Shown here: one piece after another, positions 23,183 through 42,095 of the stretch
Layout of the letters: every line of letters starts with the position of its first letter
Position numbering within the stretch: the first letter of the stretch is position 1
NCBI GenBank assembly: GCA_001570385.1
Contig: BBYL01000007.1
Coordinates: 372,001-436,000, forward strand
Direction: 5' to 3'
DNA from: Microtetraspora glauca
GTDB taxonomy: Bacteria; Actinomycetota; Actinomycetes; Streptosporangiales; Streptosporangiaceae
DNA length: 64,000 nucleotides
Translations under genes and position numbers: made by a program
Notes under the pieces: model-generated
Told to the model about the DNA's origin: nothing
The model's database searches: none
Seen by the model: only the letters and a program-made list of their open reading frames with translations

Positions 23183-24388
23183 TCAGTGCGCTTCCGCGAG
23201 CAGCTTCGCCACGCGGCTGACGCCCTCGACGAGATCGTCGTCGCCCAGCGCGTACGACAGCCGGAAGTAGCCGGGGGTGCCGAACGCCTCACCGGGCACC
23301 AGAGCCACCTCGGCCTCTTCGAGGATCAGCTCGGCCAACTCGGCGGACGACGCGGGCCGACGGCCGCGGATCTCCTTGCCCAGCAGGGCCTTGATGCTCG
23401 GGTATGCGTAGAACGCGCCGAGCGGCTCGGGGCACACCACGCCCGGGATCTCGTTGAGCATCCGGACCATGGTCTGCCGGCGGCGGTCGAACGCCTCGCG
23501 CATCTTCGCGACGGCCGACAGGTCGCCGGAGACGGCGGCGAGCGCGGCGGCCTGGGCCACGTTCGACACGTTGGACGTCGCGTGCGACTGCAGGTTCGTC
23601 GCGCCCTTCACCACATCGGACGGCCCGAGGAGCCAGCCCACCCGCCAGCCGGTCATCGCGTACGTCTTCGCCACGCCGTTCAGGACCACCACGCGCTCGC
23701 GCAGCTCGGGCACGGCCGTGGCGATGCTGGAGAACGTCGCGCCGCCGTACACGAGGTGCTCGTAAATCTCGTCCGTGACGACCCAGAGGCCCTTGTCCAG
23801 CGCCCAGCGGCCGATCTCCTCGACCTGCGCGGGCGAGTAGACGGCGCCGGTCGGGTTGGACGGGGAGACGAACAGCAACACCTTGGTCCGCTCGGTCAGC
23901 TTCTCCTCGAGCTGCTCGATCGAGGCCAGGTATCCCGTGGTCTCGTCCGTCACGACGTCGACCTGGACGCCGCCGGCGAGCTTGATCGCCTCCGGGTAGG
24001 TCGTCCAGTAGGGCGCGATGACCAGAACCTCGTCACCCGGGTCGAGCAGGGTCGCGAACGTCGCGTAGACGGCCTGCTTGCCGCCGTTGGTCACCAGCAC
24101 CTGCGAGGCGTCGACCTGGAACCCCGAGTCGCGCAGCGTCTTCTCCGCGATGGCCTGCTTGAGCTCGGGCAGCCCACCGGCCGGCGTGTACTTGTGGAAC
24201 CTGGGGTTCCGGCACGCCTCGATGGCCGCTTCGACGATGTAGTCCGGAGTCGGGAAGTCGGGCTCGCCGGCGCCGAAGCCGATGACCGGCCGACCGGCCG
24301 CCTTCATCGCCTTGGCCTTGGCGTCCACCGCCAGCGTCGCGGACTCGGAAATCGCGGAGATACGCGCGGAGATGCGAGGTCGGGTCAT
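23183..24388 (-). CDS. Pyridoxal-phosphate-dependent aminotransferase (aspartate aminotransferase type)
   Basis: A 401-residue fold-type I aminotransferase that moves amino groups between aspartate and 2-oxoglutarate or similar pairs. The PLP lysine is Lys241 ([15 protein letters not shown]). VSPSNPTG (175-182), [12 protein letters not shown] and the carboxylate-binding Arg in GYFRLSYAL are intact. The ATG at 24388 is the conserved start ([16 protein letters not shown]), although GGAGG sits unusually close. Its place beside tRNA-Trp and secE is common in actinomycetes. Confidence 0.9.
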   Translation of the reverse strand: MTRPRISARISAISESATLAVDAKAKAMKAAGRPVIGFGAGEPDFPTPDYIVEAAIEACRNPRFHKYTPAGGLPELKQAIAEKTLRDSGFQVDASQVLVTNGGKQAVYATFATLLDPGDEVLVIAPYWTTYPEAIKLAGGVQVDVVTDETTGYLASIEQLEEKLTERTKVLLFVSPSNPTGAVYSPAQVEEIGRWALDKGLWVVTDEIYEHLVYGGATFSSIATAVPELRERVVVLNGVAKTYAMTGWRVGWLLGPSDVVKGATNLQSHATSNVSNVAQAAALAAVSGDLSAVAKMREAFDRRRQTMVRMLNEIPGVVCPEPLGAFYAYPSIKALLGKEIRGRRPASSAELAELILEEAEVALVPGEAFGTPGYFRLSYALGDDDLVEGVSRVAKLLAEAH

Positions 24389-24587
24389 GCCTCCATCGTT
24401 CCAGACCTGCGGGAATCCTTCCGCGCTTATCCATCATCCGGACAGTCGCGGAAGGTAGCTTTGAGCTGCGCGGACGATCTGGTTCGACGAAGTCGGCATT
24501 CCCACGTACACTTCAGCGTCTAGTGGGCCACGACGGGAAACGTTCGGCGATGTCGATCCGTTTCTCGGGTATGGTGGTGCACGGCTT

Positions 24588-24660
24588 AGGGCACTAGCGC
24601 AATTGGTAGCGCACCGGTCTCCAAAACCGGCGGTTGGGGGTTCGAGTCCCTCGTGCCCTG
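24588..24660 (+). tRNA. tRNA-Trp (CCA)
   Basis: A complete cloverleaf: acceptor stem AGGGCAC/GTGCCCT with discriminator G, D-stem GCGC/GCGC, anticodon stem CCGGT/ACCGG with loop CTCCAAA (anticodon at 24621-24623), and T-arm GGGGG-TTCGAGT-CCCTC. The 3' CCA is not encoded. It precedes secE, as in many actinobacteria. Confidence 0.96.
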
Positions 24661-24737
24661 CGGAGTGCGGTCCGCGCACCAAAGGCGTGAAAAGCGCGCC
24701 GCAAGTTGCGATGGACACGACGGATCAGGTGAGGACT

Positions 24738-24995
24738 GTGGCGATCGACACCCGCGGTGAAACCGCTGGAAAGCCAGGCAAGCCGAGCGGTGAGAAGAAG
24801 GCCAAGCGCACCTCTCCCGCGCTTTTCTACCGGCAGGTCGTCGCCGAACTGCATAAGGTCATCTGGCCGAGGCGCAAGGATCTGATCACTTACACCTCTG
24901 TGGTCCTCGGCTTTGTTGTGATCATGGTTGCGATCGTAGCCGGGCTAGACTTCCTGCTGACGAAGGGTGTGCTGGCGGTCTTCGGCGGATCCTGA
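24738..24995 (+). CDS. secE: Preprotein translocase subunit SecE
   Basis: An 85-residue SecYEG subunit. The GTG at 24738 has AGGTGAGG just upstream; an in-frame ATG at 24711 would add nine residues but has no RBS. The N-terminus is basic and polar, then comes the signature [20 protein letters not shown], then one membrane helix ([21 protein letters not shown]). SecE clamps SecY, which is encoded at 53686. The tRNA-Trp-secE-nusG arrangement is intact. Confidence 0.92.
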   Translation: MAIDTRGETAGKPGKPSGEKKAKRTSPALFYRQVVAELHKVIWPRRKDLITYTSVVLGFVVIMVAIVAGLDFLLTKGVLAVFGGS

Positions 24996-25047
24996 TCCGA
25001 CCCTGGTCGTCGCACGTCATGTCACCGACGAAAGAGGAAGAGTCACC

Positions 25048-25818
25048 GTGTCCGAGTCCCCGCTGCCGGTCGATGGCTCCCGCGATGAGTGGGAGACCGA
25101 GCCGGACGAGGCCGTAGAGAAGGTCGACGACACCGCAGCCGCCGGCGAGGACGGCGCTGACGCTGATGTCGACGTCGACTCGGGCGAGGCTGTGGCAGAG
25201 GTTGACGAAGACGGCGATGTCGTCCCGGACGTCGACCCCGTCGAAGAGTTCAAGCGCCAGCTCCGCGGCCAGTTCGGCGAGTGGTACGTGATCCACTCCT
25301 ACGCCGGCTATGAGAACCGCGTGAAGCAGAACATCGAGAGCCGCACCGGGTCTCTCAACATGGAGGACTACATCTTCCAGGTCGAGGTTCCGACCCACAC
25401 CATCACGGAGTTCAAGGGCGGCAAGAAGACTCCGATCAAGGAGCGCGTGCTTCCGGGGTACGTCCTGGTCCGGATGGACCTCACCGACGAGTCCTGGGCC
25501 GCGGTGCGCAACACGCCCGGGGTCACCGGCTTCGTCGGCCTCTCGAACAAGCCGAGCCCGCTGAACCTCGACGAGGTCGCCAAGCTGCTGGCGCCCGAGC
25601 CGACCGAGGAAGTGAAGAAGGCCGCCTCCAAGGCGACCGCCGCGACCGTCGACTTCGAGGTCGGCGAGTCCGTCACCGTCATGGACGGCCCGTTCGCCAC
25701 GCTGCCCGCCACTGTCAGCGAGATCAGCGTCGAGTCGCAGAAGCTCAAGGTGCTCGTGTCCATCTTCGGCCGCGAGACTCCTGTCGAGCTGTCGTTCAAC
25801 CAGGTCTCGAAGATCTGA
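25048..25818 (+). CDS. nusG: Transcription termination/antitermination factor NusG
   Basis: A 256-residue elongation factor that binds RNA polymerase and couples it to ribosomes or Rho. The GTG start has AGAGGAAG about nine bases upstream. Residues 1-75 form a very acidic extension (Asp/Glu/Val/Ala). The NGN domain runs from about 78 ([20 protein letters not shown]) and includes the [10 protein letters not shown] block. The KOW domain is C-terminal ([17 protein letters not shown]). The core has normal length; the acidic extension is typical of actinobacteria. Confidence 0.95.
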   Translation: MSESPLPVDGSRDEWETEPDEAVEKVDDTAAAGEDGADADVDVDSGEAVAEVDEDGDVVPDVDPVEEFKRQLRGQFGEWYVIHSYAGYENRVKQNIESRTGSLNMEDYIFQVEVPTHTITEFKGGKKTPIKERVLPGYVLVRMDLTDESWAAVRNTPGVTGFVGLSNKPSPLNLDEVAKLLAPEPTEEVKKAASKATAATVDFEVGESVTVMDGPFATLPATVSEISVESQKLKVLVSIFGRETPVELSFNQVSKI

Positions 25819-25870
25819 CGGCCTGGCATAGACTCGTTAGTCGTCCTCACGGTCGTGAGGGTGAGCCCGG

Positions 25871-25898
25871 ACGGCGGCACCGTTGACGGTGCCGCCGT
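25871..25898 (+). terminator. Strong hairpin between nusG and rplK
   Basis: ACGGCGGCACCGT and ACGGTGCCGCCGT form a 13-bp perfect inverted repeat separated by TG. A smaller one, CCTCACG-GT-CGTGAGG, lies just before it at 25845-25860. Together they could terminate or attenuate nusG readthrough ahead of rplKA. Confidence 0.6.
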
Positions 25899-25957
25899 GT
25901 CCTCACGTGGTGAGGGCCGGGCTGAGAGATTCAAGTAGTCAAGGACCCGGAGAGAGC

Positions 25958-26389
25958 ATGCCTCCCAAGAAGAAGATCGCGGCACTGGTCAAGGTCCAGC
26001 TTCCCGCTGGCCAGGCCACTCCCGCGCCGCCGGTCGGTACCGCGCTCGGTCCGCACGGCGTGAACATCATGGAATTCGTCAAGCAGTACAACGCTGCGAC
26101 GGAGGCCCAGCGGGGCAACATCATCCCCGTCGAGATCACCATCTTCGAAGACCGCACCTTCACCTTCATCACGAAGACGCCGCCGGCGCCCGAGCTGATC
26201 AAGAAGGCCGCCGGTCTGCAGAAGGGCAGCGCGAACCCGCACAAGGACAAGGTGGGCAAGCTCACCAAGGACCAGCTGCGTCAGATCGCCGAGACCAAGA
26301 TGCAGGACCTCAACGCCAACGACATCGAGGCCGCTGAGAAGATCATCGCCGGCACCGCCCGGTCGATGGGCATCACGATCGCCGAGTAG
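25958..26389 (+). CDS. rplK: 50S ribosomal protein L11
   Basis: A 143-residue L11 of normal length, which binds the thiostrepton/GTPase-centre region of 23S rRNA. It shows the proline-rich N-domain ([18 protein letters not shown]), GVNIMEF and the C-terminal RNA-binding domain ([15 protein letters not shown]). The ATG follows GGAGAGAG. It forms an operon with rplA, which starts 73 bases later. Confidence 0.97.
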   Translation: MPPKKKIAALVKVQLPAGQATPAPPVGTALGPHGVNIMEFVKQYNAATEAQRGNIIPVEITIFEDRTFTFITKTPPAPELIKKAAGLQKGSANPHKDKVGKLTKDQLRQIAETKMQDLNANDIEAAEKIIAGTARSMGITIAE

Positions 26390-26462
26390 TTCACCCGACG
26401 CAGACAAGCACTGTGGCAGGGCCAGCGCCGGCCCGCACCACGAACTCCATGAGGAGCCTGAA

Positions 26463-27176
26463 GTGAAGCGCAGCAAGAACTGGAAGAACGCGGCCGACCA
26501 GGTCGACCGCGACAGCCTGTACAGCCCGCTGGACGGCGTCCGGCTGGCGAAGAAGACCGCGACCGCCAAGTTCGACGCCACGGTCGAGGTCGCCCTGCGC
26601 CTGGGTGTCGACCCGCGCAAGGCGGACCAGATGGTCCGCGGCACCGTCAACCTCCCGCACGGCACCGGCAAGACCGCCCGGGTCCTGGTCTTCGCGACCG
26701 GCGACCGTGCCGAGGAGGCGCGCGCCGCGGGCGCCGACATCGTGGGCGCCGACGAGCTGATCGACGAGGTGGCCAAGGGTCGTCTCGACTTCGACGCCGT
26801 CGTCGCGACGCCGGACCTGATGGGCAAGGTCGGCCGCCTCGGCCGCGTGCTCGGTCCGCGTGGTCTCATGCCCAACCCGAAGACCGGCACCGTCACGCCG
26901 GCCGTCGGCAAGGCCGTCACCGACATCAAGGGCGGCAAGATCGAGTTCCGTGTCGACCGGCACGCGAACCTGCACTTCATCATCGGCAAGGCGTCCTTCG
27001 AGGAGCGTCAGCTCGTCGAGAACTACGCCGCCGCCCTCGACGAGGTGCTGCGTCTCAAGCCGTCGGCCGCCAAGGGCCGTTACCTCAAGAAGGTCACCTT
27101 CACCACGTCCATGGGCCCGGGCATCCCGGTCGACCCGAACGTGACGCGGGCGATGACCGCCGAGATCGACGCCTGA
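26463..27176 (+). CDS. rplA: 50S ribosomal protein L1
   Basis: A 237-residue L1-stalk protein of normal length. The GTG start has GAGGAG upstream. The family block [20 protein letters not shown] is present, with GTVT and the terminal [11 protein letters not shown]. In bacteria L1 can repress its own L11-L1 mRNA; no obvious binding mimic was sought here. Confidence 0.97.
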   Translation: MKRSKNWKNAADQVDRDSLYSPLDGVRLAKKTATAKFDATVEVALRLGVDPRKADQMVRGTVNLPHGTGKTARVLVFATGDRAEEARAAGADIVGADELIDEVAKGRLDFDAVVATPDLMGKVGRLGRVLGPRGLMPNPKTGTVTPAVGKAVTDIKGGKIEFRVDRHANLHFIIGKASFEERQLVENYAAALDEVLRLKPSAAKGRYLKKVTFTTSMGPGIPVDPNVTRAMTAEIDA

Positions 27177-27190
27177 TCTCTCACATCTGA

Positions 27191-27226
27191 GAAAGCCCCT
27201 GCCCGGGTGTCCGGGCAGGGGCTTTC
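27191..27226 (+). terminator. Terminator of the rplKA operon
   Basis: GAAAGCCCCTGCCCGG pairs perfectly over 16 bp with CCGGGCAGGGGCTTTC around GTGT, 14 bases after the rplA stop. Confidence 0.88.
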
Positions 27227-27323
27227 TCGTGTACGGAATGTCGGGATACTGCGCAGAACGCGCGGCGGAGGGTCGGGCACCATAGGGTCAAGGGCAGTCG
27301 TCCGGAAACGAAGGGACAATGAC

Positions 27324-28145
27324 ATGCGCCGACTTCTGCTGGCCGCCGGGGCGGTCGCCGTGATCGGGGTCGCGGGATGCGCCCCCGCGGTCACCTCGAT
27401 CGAGAACGTGAGGCTCTCCGCGTCCGAGGTGCTGCAGCAGACCTCCGAGAAGGCGCAGGACGTCACCTCCTACACCGCCGACCTCGTCGTGGACTTCTCC
27501 GACGCCACGAACCGTACGGGCAACATCCAGGGCAAGATGCGCTACCAGCAGAAGCCCGAGCTCGCGACGGATCTCACGCTCAACCAGATCTCCATGGACG
27601 GCCAGAACATCCCCGGCGGGCTCCGGGTGATCCTCCAGGGCGACACCGTGTACGTGAAGTCCGACATGCTCAAGACCTTCGTGGGCGCCACCAAGCCGTG
27701 GATCAAGCTGGATCTCAAGCAGCTCGGCGAGTCCGGGGGCGTCAACGTGGACGAGATCCTCGGCCGGGCCCAGCAGATCGACCTCAAGACGAGCGTGGCG
27801 CTCCTGACCGCCTCCAAGGACGTCAAGGCCGTCGGCGCCGAGCAGGTCGGCGGCGTGGACACCACGCACTACTCGGGCACCTTCCCGGTGGCCGAGGCCG
27901 TGAAGCAGGTCGCTCCCGAGATGCGCGCCAAGGCGGAGGCCGGCCTGGCCAGGGTCGATGACATGAAGTTCGACGCGTGGATCGACGCCGACGGCCTGCC
28001 GCGGAAGATCACGCTGAACGGCGACCAGGGCCGTGGTTCGTTCAACGCCACCGTCGCCTTCACGTCGTTCAACGAGTCCGTCGCGATCGAGACGCCGGCC
28101 GCGGACCAGGTCGGGGAGTTGCCGCAGCACCTTCGCGGCAACTGA
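27324..28145 (+). CDS. LppX/LprG-family lipoprotein
   Basis: A 273-residue exported lipoprotein. The ATG at 27324 has AAGGGA seven bases upstream. The signal peptide ends with lipobox VAGC (Cys19). The mature part (about 40-265) has the features of the LppX/LprAFG fold, which in mycobacteria carries lipids in a hydrophobic cavity: KAQDVTSYTADLVVDF, DTVYVKSDML, DAWIDADGLPRKITL. Its place between rplA and rplJ matches other actinomycetes. Ligand unknown. It has its own terminator-bounded unit. Confidence 0.82.
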   Translation: MRRLLLAAGAVAVIGVAGCAPAVTSIENVRLSASEVLQQTSEKAQDVTSYTADLVVDFSDATNRTGNIQGKMRYQQKPELATDLTLNQISMDGQNIPGGLRVILQGDTVYVKSDMLKTFVGATKPWIKLDLKQLGESGGVNVDEILGRAQQIDLKTSVALLTASKDVKAVGAEQVGGVDTTHYSGTFPVAEAVKQVAPEMRAKAEAGLARVDDMKFDAWIDADGLPRKITLNGDQGRGSFNATVAFTSFNESVAIETPAADQVGELPQHLRGN

Positions 28146-28161
28146 TTTGGCGTCAGGAGGG

Positions 28162-28333
28162 TTGACACTCTATTCTGGCGTTTGCCAAAGACCGCCGGTC
28201 GTCTCTGGACTGCCAACAGTCCAGTGACCGAAGGATCCACATCAGTGGACGACCAGCGCAGGTGTGATGTGAGCTTCGGACGCGTTCGCGTCTGTGTCAG
28301 CCCCGTGCGCCTGCGCCGGGGCTCCTCCTTTTT
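28162..28333 (+). ncRNA. L10 (rplJ) leader with promoter and attenuator
   Basis: TTGACA at 28162-28167 fits a -35 box, and the transcript would begin near GCCAAAGACCGC (about 28184). The leader resembles the known actinobacterial L10 leader, including the hairpin CTGGACTGCCAACAGTCCAG. It ends in an attenuator: AGCCCCG (28299-28305) pairs with CGGGGCT (28317-28323), followed by CCTCCTTTTT. This is one of the few T-rich terminators in the window. L10-L12 complex binding upstream is the known family mechanism for controlling rplJL. The 5' boundary is approximate. Confidence 0.8.
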
Positions 28334-28372
28334 CTGGACGCCTTCGCCGGTGGCACATCTGGAAGGAGGCCC

Positions 28373-28897
28373 ATGGCGAGGGCGGATAAGGCGACCGCGG
28401 TTGCCGAACTCGAGAATGAGTTCGAGGGCTCCAGCGGCGCCGTTCTGACCGAATACCGCGGTCTCACCGTCGCTCAGCTCAAGGAGCTGCGCGTTTCTCT
28501 CGGTGGGAATGCGAAGTTCGCCGTGGCGAAGAACACGCTGACCAAGATCGCGGCCAACCGCGCCGGGATCACCGCTCTGGACGACCTGCTCCAGGGCCCC
28601 ACCGCGATCGCGTTCGTCAAGGGCGACGTGGTCGAGGCGGCCAAGGGTCTGCGTGACTTCGCCAAGGCCAACCCCCTTCTGGTGATCAAGGGTGGTGTCG
28701 TCGACGGCAAGTCGATGACCCCGGCCGAGATCTCCAAGCTTGCCGACCTTGAGTCCCGCGAGGTCCTCCTCGCGAAGCTGGCCGGTGCGCTGAAGGCGAA
28801 GCAGTCCCAGGCTGCCGCCACCTTCGCCGCGCTGCCCACCAACATGGCTCGACTGGCCGAGGCCCTGCGCGCCAAGCGCGAAGAGGCCGGCGAGTAG
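28373..28897 (+). CDS. rplJ: 50S ribosomal protein L10
   Basis: A 174-residue stalk-base protein that anchors L7/L12 dimers and represses its own mRNA. AAGGAGG lies just before the ATG. Conserved blocks: [33 protein letters not shown]. The C-terminal helix ([20 protein letters not shown]) binds L12. It is co-transcribed with rplL. Confidence 0.97.
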   Translation: MARADKATAVAELENEFEGSSGAVLTEYRGLTVAQLKELRVSLGGNAKFAVAKNTLTKIAANRAGITALDDLLQGPTAIAFVKGDVVEAAKGLRDFAKANPLLVIKGGVVDGKSMTPAEISKLADLESREVLLAKLAGALKAKQSQAAATFAALPTNMARLAEALRAKREEAGE

Positions 28898-28978
28898 GTC
28901 CGTCAACCACGGACCCTGGGGGGAAGCGCACACCGCGGTCCCTGCACGTTTTTGCTAGATCCACACGGAGGAACAATC

Positions 28979-29368
28979 ATGGCGAAGCTCAGCACCGACG
29001 AGCTGCTCGAGACCTTCAAGGAGATGACCCTCCTTGAGCTGTCCGACTTCGTGAAGCTCTTCGAGGAGACCTTCGACGTCAAGGCCGCCGCTCCGGTCGC
29101 CGTGGCCGCGGCCGCCGCCCCGGGCGCGCCCGCCGCCGAGGAGGCCGAGGAGCAGGACGAGTTCGAGGTCATCCTCGAGTCGGCCGGCGACAAGAAGATC
29201 CAGGTCATCAAGGAGATCCGCGCTCTGACGAGCCTGGGCCTCAAGGAGGCCAAGGACCTCGTGGACGGCGCTCCCAAGGCCGTCTTCGACGGCAAGGTCA
29301 ACAAGGAGCAGGCGGAGAAGGCCAAGGCTGCCCTCGAGGGTGCCGGCGCCAGCGTCACCGTCAAGTAA
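28979..29368 (+). CDS. rplL: 50S ribosomal protein L7/L12
   Basis: A 129-residue stalk protein. The ATG at 28979 has GGAGGAA upstream. The N-terminal dimerisation helices ([20 protein letters not shown]), Ala-rich hinge ([17 protein letters not shown]) and C-terminal factor-binding domain ([20 protein letters not shown]) are all typical. Confidence 0.97.
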   Translation: MAKLSTDELLETFKEMTLLELSDFVKLFEETFDVKAAAPVAVAAAAAPGAPAAEEAEEQDEFEVILESAGDKKIQVIKEIRALTSLGLKEAKDLVDGAPKAVFDGKVNKEQAEKAKAALEGAGASVTVK

Positions 29369-29381
29369 CTCTGACGTTCAC

Positions 29382-29422
29382 CGCGAAAGGGCGGTCACCT
29401 TCGGGTGGCCGCCCTTTCCGCG
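29382..29422 (+). terminator. Terminator of the rplJL operon
   Basis: CGCGAAAGGGCGGTCACC pairs with GTGGCCGCCCTTTCCGCG around a short TTCGG loop, with one mismatch and a wobble. It starts 13 bases after rplL. Confidence 0.82.
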
Positions 29423-29520
29423 TTCCTACGGCCAGACCGTATCGGCAGACTCCTATATGTCGATCTATGTAGCGGGATACCATCCGGCGTCCGATTACAT
29501 GATCAGGGGGTGAGGCGTCG

Positions 29521-30009
29521 TTGGGACGCACACTGATCACAGGGCTGGCGGTGCTCGTGGCCGGGCTGGCCGCGGCCGCCGTGTGGGCCGGGACGAGCCG
29601 GAGCGCGGCGCAGGCGGACGAGCGGGACCGCCGGGCGGCCGTCCAGGCCGCCACCGTCCACGCGGCCGCTCTGCTCGCGCTGGACCACCGTACGGTCGAC
29701 CAGGACGTGAAGCGCCTCATCGACACCTCGACCGGCCAGGCTCGGGAGGGCTACGTCAGGGGCAGGGCCGCGATGAGACAGGCCACCCTGGAGCGCGAGG
29801 TCTCGCAGACCGGGGTGCTTCGCGCGTCGGGCCTCGTGTCGATGGACGGGGAAAGGCACACCGCCGAGGTCCTCGTCGTGGGCGACGCATTGATCCGCTG
29901 GGAGGCGGACAACAAGGACGCTCCGGAGGAGCGCCTCTATCGATGGCGGATGGAGGTCACCGAGGTCGGCGACCGATGGCTGGTCTCCAGGTCGGAGCTG
30001 GTGCAGTGA
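29521..30009 (+). CDS. Mce-associated-type membrane protein 1
   Basis: A 162-residue protein read from TTG with AGGGGGTGAGG just upstream. It has one N-terminal membrane helix (about 4-25), then an alpha segment (QAATVHAAALLALDHRTVDQD, LIDTSTGQAREGYVRG) and a beta-rich C-terminal domain ending GDRWLVSRSELVQ. This architecture matches Mce-associated or VirB8/NTF2-like membrane proteins, which accompany Mce lipid importers, yet no mce genes are in the window. The end overlaps the next gene as GTGA. Family assignment is by architecture only. Confidence 0.7.
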   Translation: MGRTLITGLAVLVAGLAAAAVWAGTSRSAAQADERDRRAAVQAATVHAAALLALDHRTVDQDVKRLIDTSTGQAREGYVRGRAAMRQATLEREVSQTGVLRASGLVSMDGERHTAEVLVVGDALIRWEADNKDAPEERLYRWRMEVTEVGDRWLVSRSELVQ

Positions 30010-30512
30010 GGCGGATCCTGGTCGCGGTCCTCACGGCGCTCGCGGTGGTGCTCGCCGCCGCCGTCGCCTTGCTGTACGCGGACCTGAGGCGCATCCAGGA
30101 CGGCGTCGCGGCGGGGCGTGAGGCCATGACCGCGGCCCGCTCGTACGCCGCCGACATGTTGTCCTACGACTACCGGACGATGGGGGCGGACCTCGCCCGG
30201 GCCGGGAGCCACACCACGGGCGCGCTCGCCGTACGGTATGCCCGGCTCGCGGAGACGCTGCCACCGGTCGCCCGGCAGCGCCAGGAGGTACGGCAGGCGG
30301 TCGTGGCGGCGGCCGCGGTCGAGTCGGCGACCCCGGATGAGGCCCGGATCCTGGTGTTCCTGAACACGGTAACCAGCAGTCGCGAACCCGGCGGGAACCA
30401 GCCGAAACAGGTGGTCGATCAGAACCGGGCACGCCTGGTGATGACCAGGGAGAACGGCCGCTGGCTGGTCTCCGATCTCTCCACGCTCCTGGGTGACACG
30501 CCCGCCCAGTAG
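30006..30512 (+). CDS. Mce-associated-type membrane protein 2
   Basis: A 168-residue paralog of the preceding protein, starting at a GTG that overlaps its stop. The membrane helix spans about 4-25 (ILVAVLTALAVVLAAAVALL). The segment AARSYAADMLSYDYRTMGAD parallels the first protein, and the end is NGRWLVSDLSTL. The two probably form a complex at the outer face of the membrane. Several mycobacteria keep the Mce ATPase gene mkl near rpoB, which makes this location suggestive, but that is inference. Confidence 0.7.
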   Translation: MRRILVAVLTALAVVLAAAVALLYADLRRIQDGVAAGREAMTAARSYAADMLSYDYRTMGADLARAGSHTTGALAVRYARLAETLPPVARQRQEVRQAVVAAAAVESATPDEARILVFLNTVTSSREPGGNQPKQVVDQNRARLVMTRENGRWLVSDLSTLLGDTPAQ

Positions 30513-30801
30513 GCCGGGTTATTCAATTGTTAGCAAAGACTATGTTTGGGCTGAGTTACGCAGGGACATACCGATCACAGGCAGTGTCGACCGTTGGTCA
30601 GCGTTCGGCTCGCCGTGTGACAGAGCGTTAGCCGGACGGGCTCGCGGGTATCGTCTGGGTCCGGCGAGGTTCGACCGTCATGCGAGCGGGAAAACCCAGC
30701 GTGCTGGGCATCAGTTGGCCGAAATGTCGCCCCTCGGGCTTGACGTTTCGGCGCTGACGGGTGATGCTGCCACCAACGTGGAGCGCAGAGCGAGAGCGGA
30801 G

Positions 30802-30830
30802 TGGACAGGTGTATGCCCATCGGCTACACT
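30802..30830 (+). promoter_or_regulatory. rpoBC promoter
   Basis: TGGACA, a 17-base spacer and TACACT form a good housekeeping-type promoter, about 105 bases before rpoB. The rest of the 422-base spacer (30513-30934) has no gene. A second site, TTGACG at 30740-30745, has no clear -10. Confidence 0.65.
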
Positions 30831-30934
30831 GCCCCTTTGCGCTGCCCTTTGACGACCCGCTTCTCTGAGTAACTCTGTTGCATGGTCGTCTGGCGTGCGT
30901 GTAGTCAGTCCGCGAGCCCTCGGAAGGACATCTG

Positions 30935-34399
<3,465 letters not shown>

Positions 34400-34422
34400 T
34401 CTAGAAGCTGAGGGGATCAAAA

Positions 34423-38298
<3,876 letters not shown>

Positions 38299-38305
38299 TC
38301 CACAA

Positions 38306-38349
38306 CGGAAGCGCCCGGCATCTGGAGGCCCAGGTGCCGGGCGCTTCCG
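38306..38349 (+). terminator. Terminator of rpoBC
   Basis: CGGAAGCGCCCGGCA pairs perfectly with TGCCGGGCGCTTCCG; the loop itself contains CTGG/CCAG. It starts eight bases after rpoC. Confidence 0.88.
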
Positions 38350-38575
38350 CGTGCGCGGGCCTGAGGGCGGTCCGCGGCGGCCAGAGGCGGTTCGGTCCGC
38401 CGCGGTGGCTGGTGCGGGGGAGCGGACGCGGCACGCCGCGAGTTCGTCCGGATCAGCGGAAATGGCCGGAAGAGCCCGCTGTCCGGGTATACTCGCTCCG
38501 AGCTTGTAGTGACCCGCATCAGAGCGGGCCGCGCGAACCATGACACGAATCACGGCGCACCCCGCCGCATCCGTT

Positions 38576-38604
38576 TTGACGTGTTGCAAGGGGCTGGGTA
38601 GTCT
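38576..38604 (+). promoter_or_regulatory. rpsL (str operon) promoter
   Basis: TTGACG, exactly 17 bases, then TAGTCT. This predicts a transcript starting near 38611 with a leader of about 320 bases before rpsL. A second possible -10, TATACT, is at 38488-38493. The 636-base gap 38299-38934 otherwise holds the rpoC terminator and a small hairpin, CCCATG-GTT-CATGGG, at 38615-38629. No gene is supported in it. Confidence 0.65.
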
Positions 38605-38934
38605 TTTCCTTCGTGCCCATGGTTCATGGGCTCGCATGCGTGCGCTTGGAGAGCCGTTCCCGACTTCGGGGAGGGCGGCGAGCGCCGCAGGACTCCTCCA
38701 GATCGACCGGGTCCGCCCGGGTGTGGTGCGACAAGTGCGCGACACGCCCGAGCGCGTGGGTCGAAGGGGAAGTAAAACCAGCAGGTCATGACACCGGCAG
38801 CACCTGCGAAAGAACAACCTGGACGGTTGCCGAGCCGGGCACTGAGAGGTTCGCGTCAGCGGGCCGCGGTGTGCCAGGACGGTTTGGCCGACCGGGATTC
38901 ACGTATCACCGGCTAGGCACGAAACGGAGACGCG

Positions 38935-39309
38935 GTGCCCACGATTCAGCAGTTGGTCCGCAAGGGCCGGCAGGACAAGGTCAGTAAGACCAAGACTCCT
39001 GCCCTCAAGGGCAGCCCTCAGCGGCGCGGCGTTTGCACCCGCGTTTACACCACGACCCCCAAGAAGCCCAACTCGGCGCTGCGCAAGGTCGCGCGTGTTC
39101 GGCTCACCAACGGCATCGAGGTCACGGCCTACATCCCTGGTGTCGGTCACAACCTTCAGGAGCACTCGATCGTGCTCGTGCGTGGCGGTCGTGTGAAGGA
39201 CCTGCCGGGTGTTCGCTACAAGATCATCCGCGGCTCGCTGGACACCCAGGGTGTCCGCAACCGCAAGCAGGCCCGCAGCCGCTACGGCGCTAAGAAGGAG
39301 AAGAGCTGA
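38935..39309 (+). CDS. rpsL: 30S ribosomal protein S12
   Basis: A 124-residue decoding-centre protein. The GTG start has GGAG upstream. The streptomycin-relevant residues are wild type: Lys43/Lys44 in [11 protein letters not shown] and Lys88 in [10 protein letters not shown]. It is the first gene of the str operon rpsL-rpsG-fusA-tuf; rpsG starts two bases after the stop. Confidence 0.98.
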   Translation: MPTIQQLVRKGRQDKVSKTKTPALKGSPQRRGVCTRVYTTTPKKPNSALRKVARVRLTNGIEVTAYIPGVGHNLQEHSIVLVRGGRVKDLPGVRYKIIRGSLDTQGVRNRKQARSRYGAKKEKS

Positions 39310-39310
39310 C

Positions 39311-39781
39311 ATGCCGCGCAAGGGTTCCCCTGGTCGCCGCCAGCTGGTCGCTGACCCGGTGCACAACTCGCCGCTGGTGACCGCCTTGATCAACAAGGTT
39401 CTCCTGGACGGCAAGCGCTCCATCGCGCAGTCGATCGTGTACGGCGCCCTTGAGGGCTGCAAGGACAAGACCGGTAACGACCCGGTCGTCACCCTCAAGC
39501 GTGCGCTCGACAACGTCAAGCCCACCCTGGAGGTGCGCAGCCGCCGGGTCGGTGGCGCCACCTACCAGGTGCCGGTCGAGGTGCGTGCCGCGCGCAGCAC
39601 CACCCTGGCTCTCCGCTGGCTCGTCCAGTACTCCCGGGCGCGACGCGAGAAGACCATGACCGAGCGGCTCATGAACGAGCTTCTCGACGCCAGCAACGGC
39701 CTTGGCGCCAGCGTCAAGCGGCGCGAGGACACGCACAAGATGGCCGAGTCCAACAAGGCCTTCGCCCACTACCGCTGGTAG
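39311..39781 (+). CDS. rpsG: 30S ribosomal protein S7
   Basis: A 156-residue S7 of normal length ([20 protein letters not shown]), the head-assembly primary binder of 16S r[22 protein letters not shown] and the C-terminal NKAFAHYRW are intact. It is one of the known operon repressors in other bacteria. It lies 32 bases before fusA. Confidence 0.98.
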   Translation: MPRKGSPGRRQLVADPVHNSPLVTALINKVLLDGKRSIAQSIVYGALEGCKDKTGNDPVVTLKRALDNVKPTLEVRSRRVGGATYQVPVEVRAARSTTLALRWLVQYSRARREKTMTERLMNELLDASNGLGASVKRREDTHKMAESNKAFAHYRW

Positions 39782-39813
39782 TGGCACCCACGACGAGTTA
39801 AGGACGCAGAGCA

Positions 39814-41913
<2,100 letters not shown>

Positions 41914-42095
41914 GTTCCGAACCGCTCCGGCCAGGCGCCTCGCGCCGGCGGCCGGAGGGGCTCGGGGCGGGTCGGATTCCGACCGGGACCCGATCAGCCT
42001 CCCAGTGTGGGGCGGGGCGCACGCGTGGTGCCCCGCCGTACAGAGCCTGAGTTAGAAGACGAAAGTCAAGTCAGAATCTCTAAGGAGACAGACCA
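41914..42095 (+). promoter_or_regulatory. fusA-tuf spacer with two hairpins
   Basis: A 182-base spacer. GGTCGG-ATT-CCGACC lies at 41970-41984, and GGCGGGGC (42011-42018) pairs with GCCCCGCC (42030-42037). These may partially stop fusA transcripts or shape a tuf leader. No clear promoter is seen. Confidence 0.4.

Noticed and set aside
38613..38934. A gene in the rpsL leader
   Set aside because: The frames there are Arg/Gly-rich, lack an RBS and overlap the predicted leader hairpins and rpsL start.
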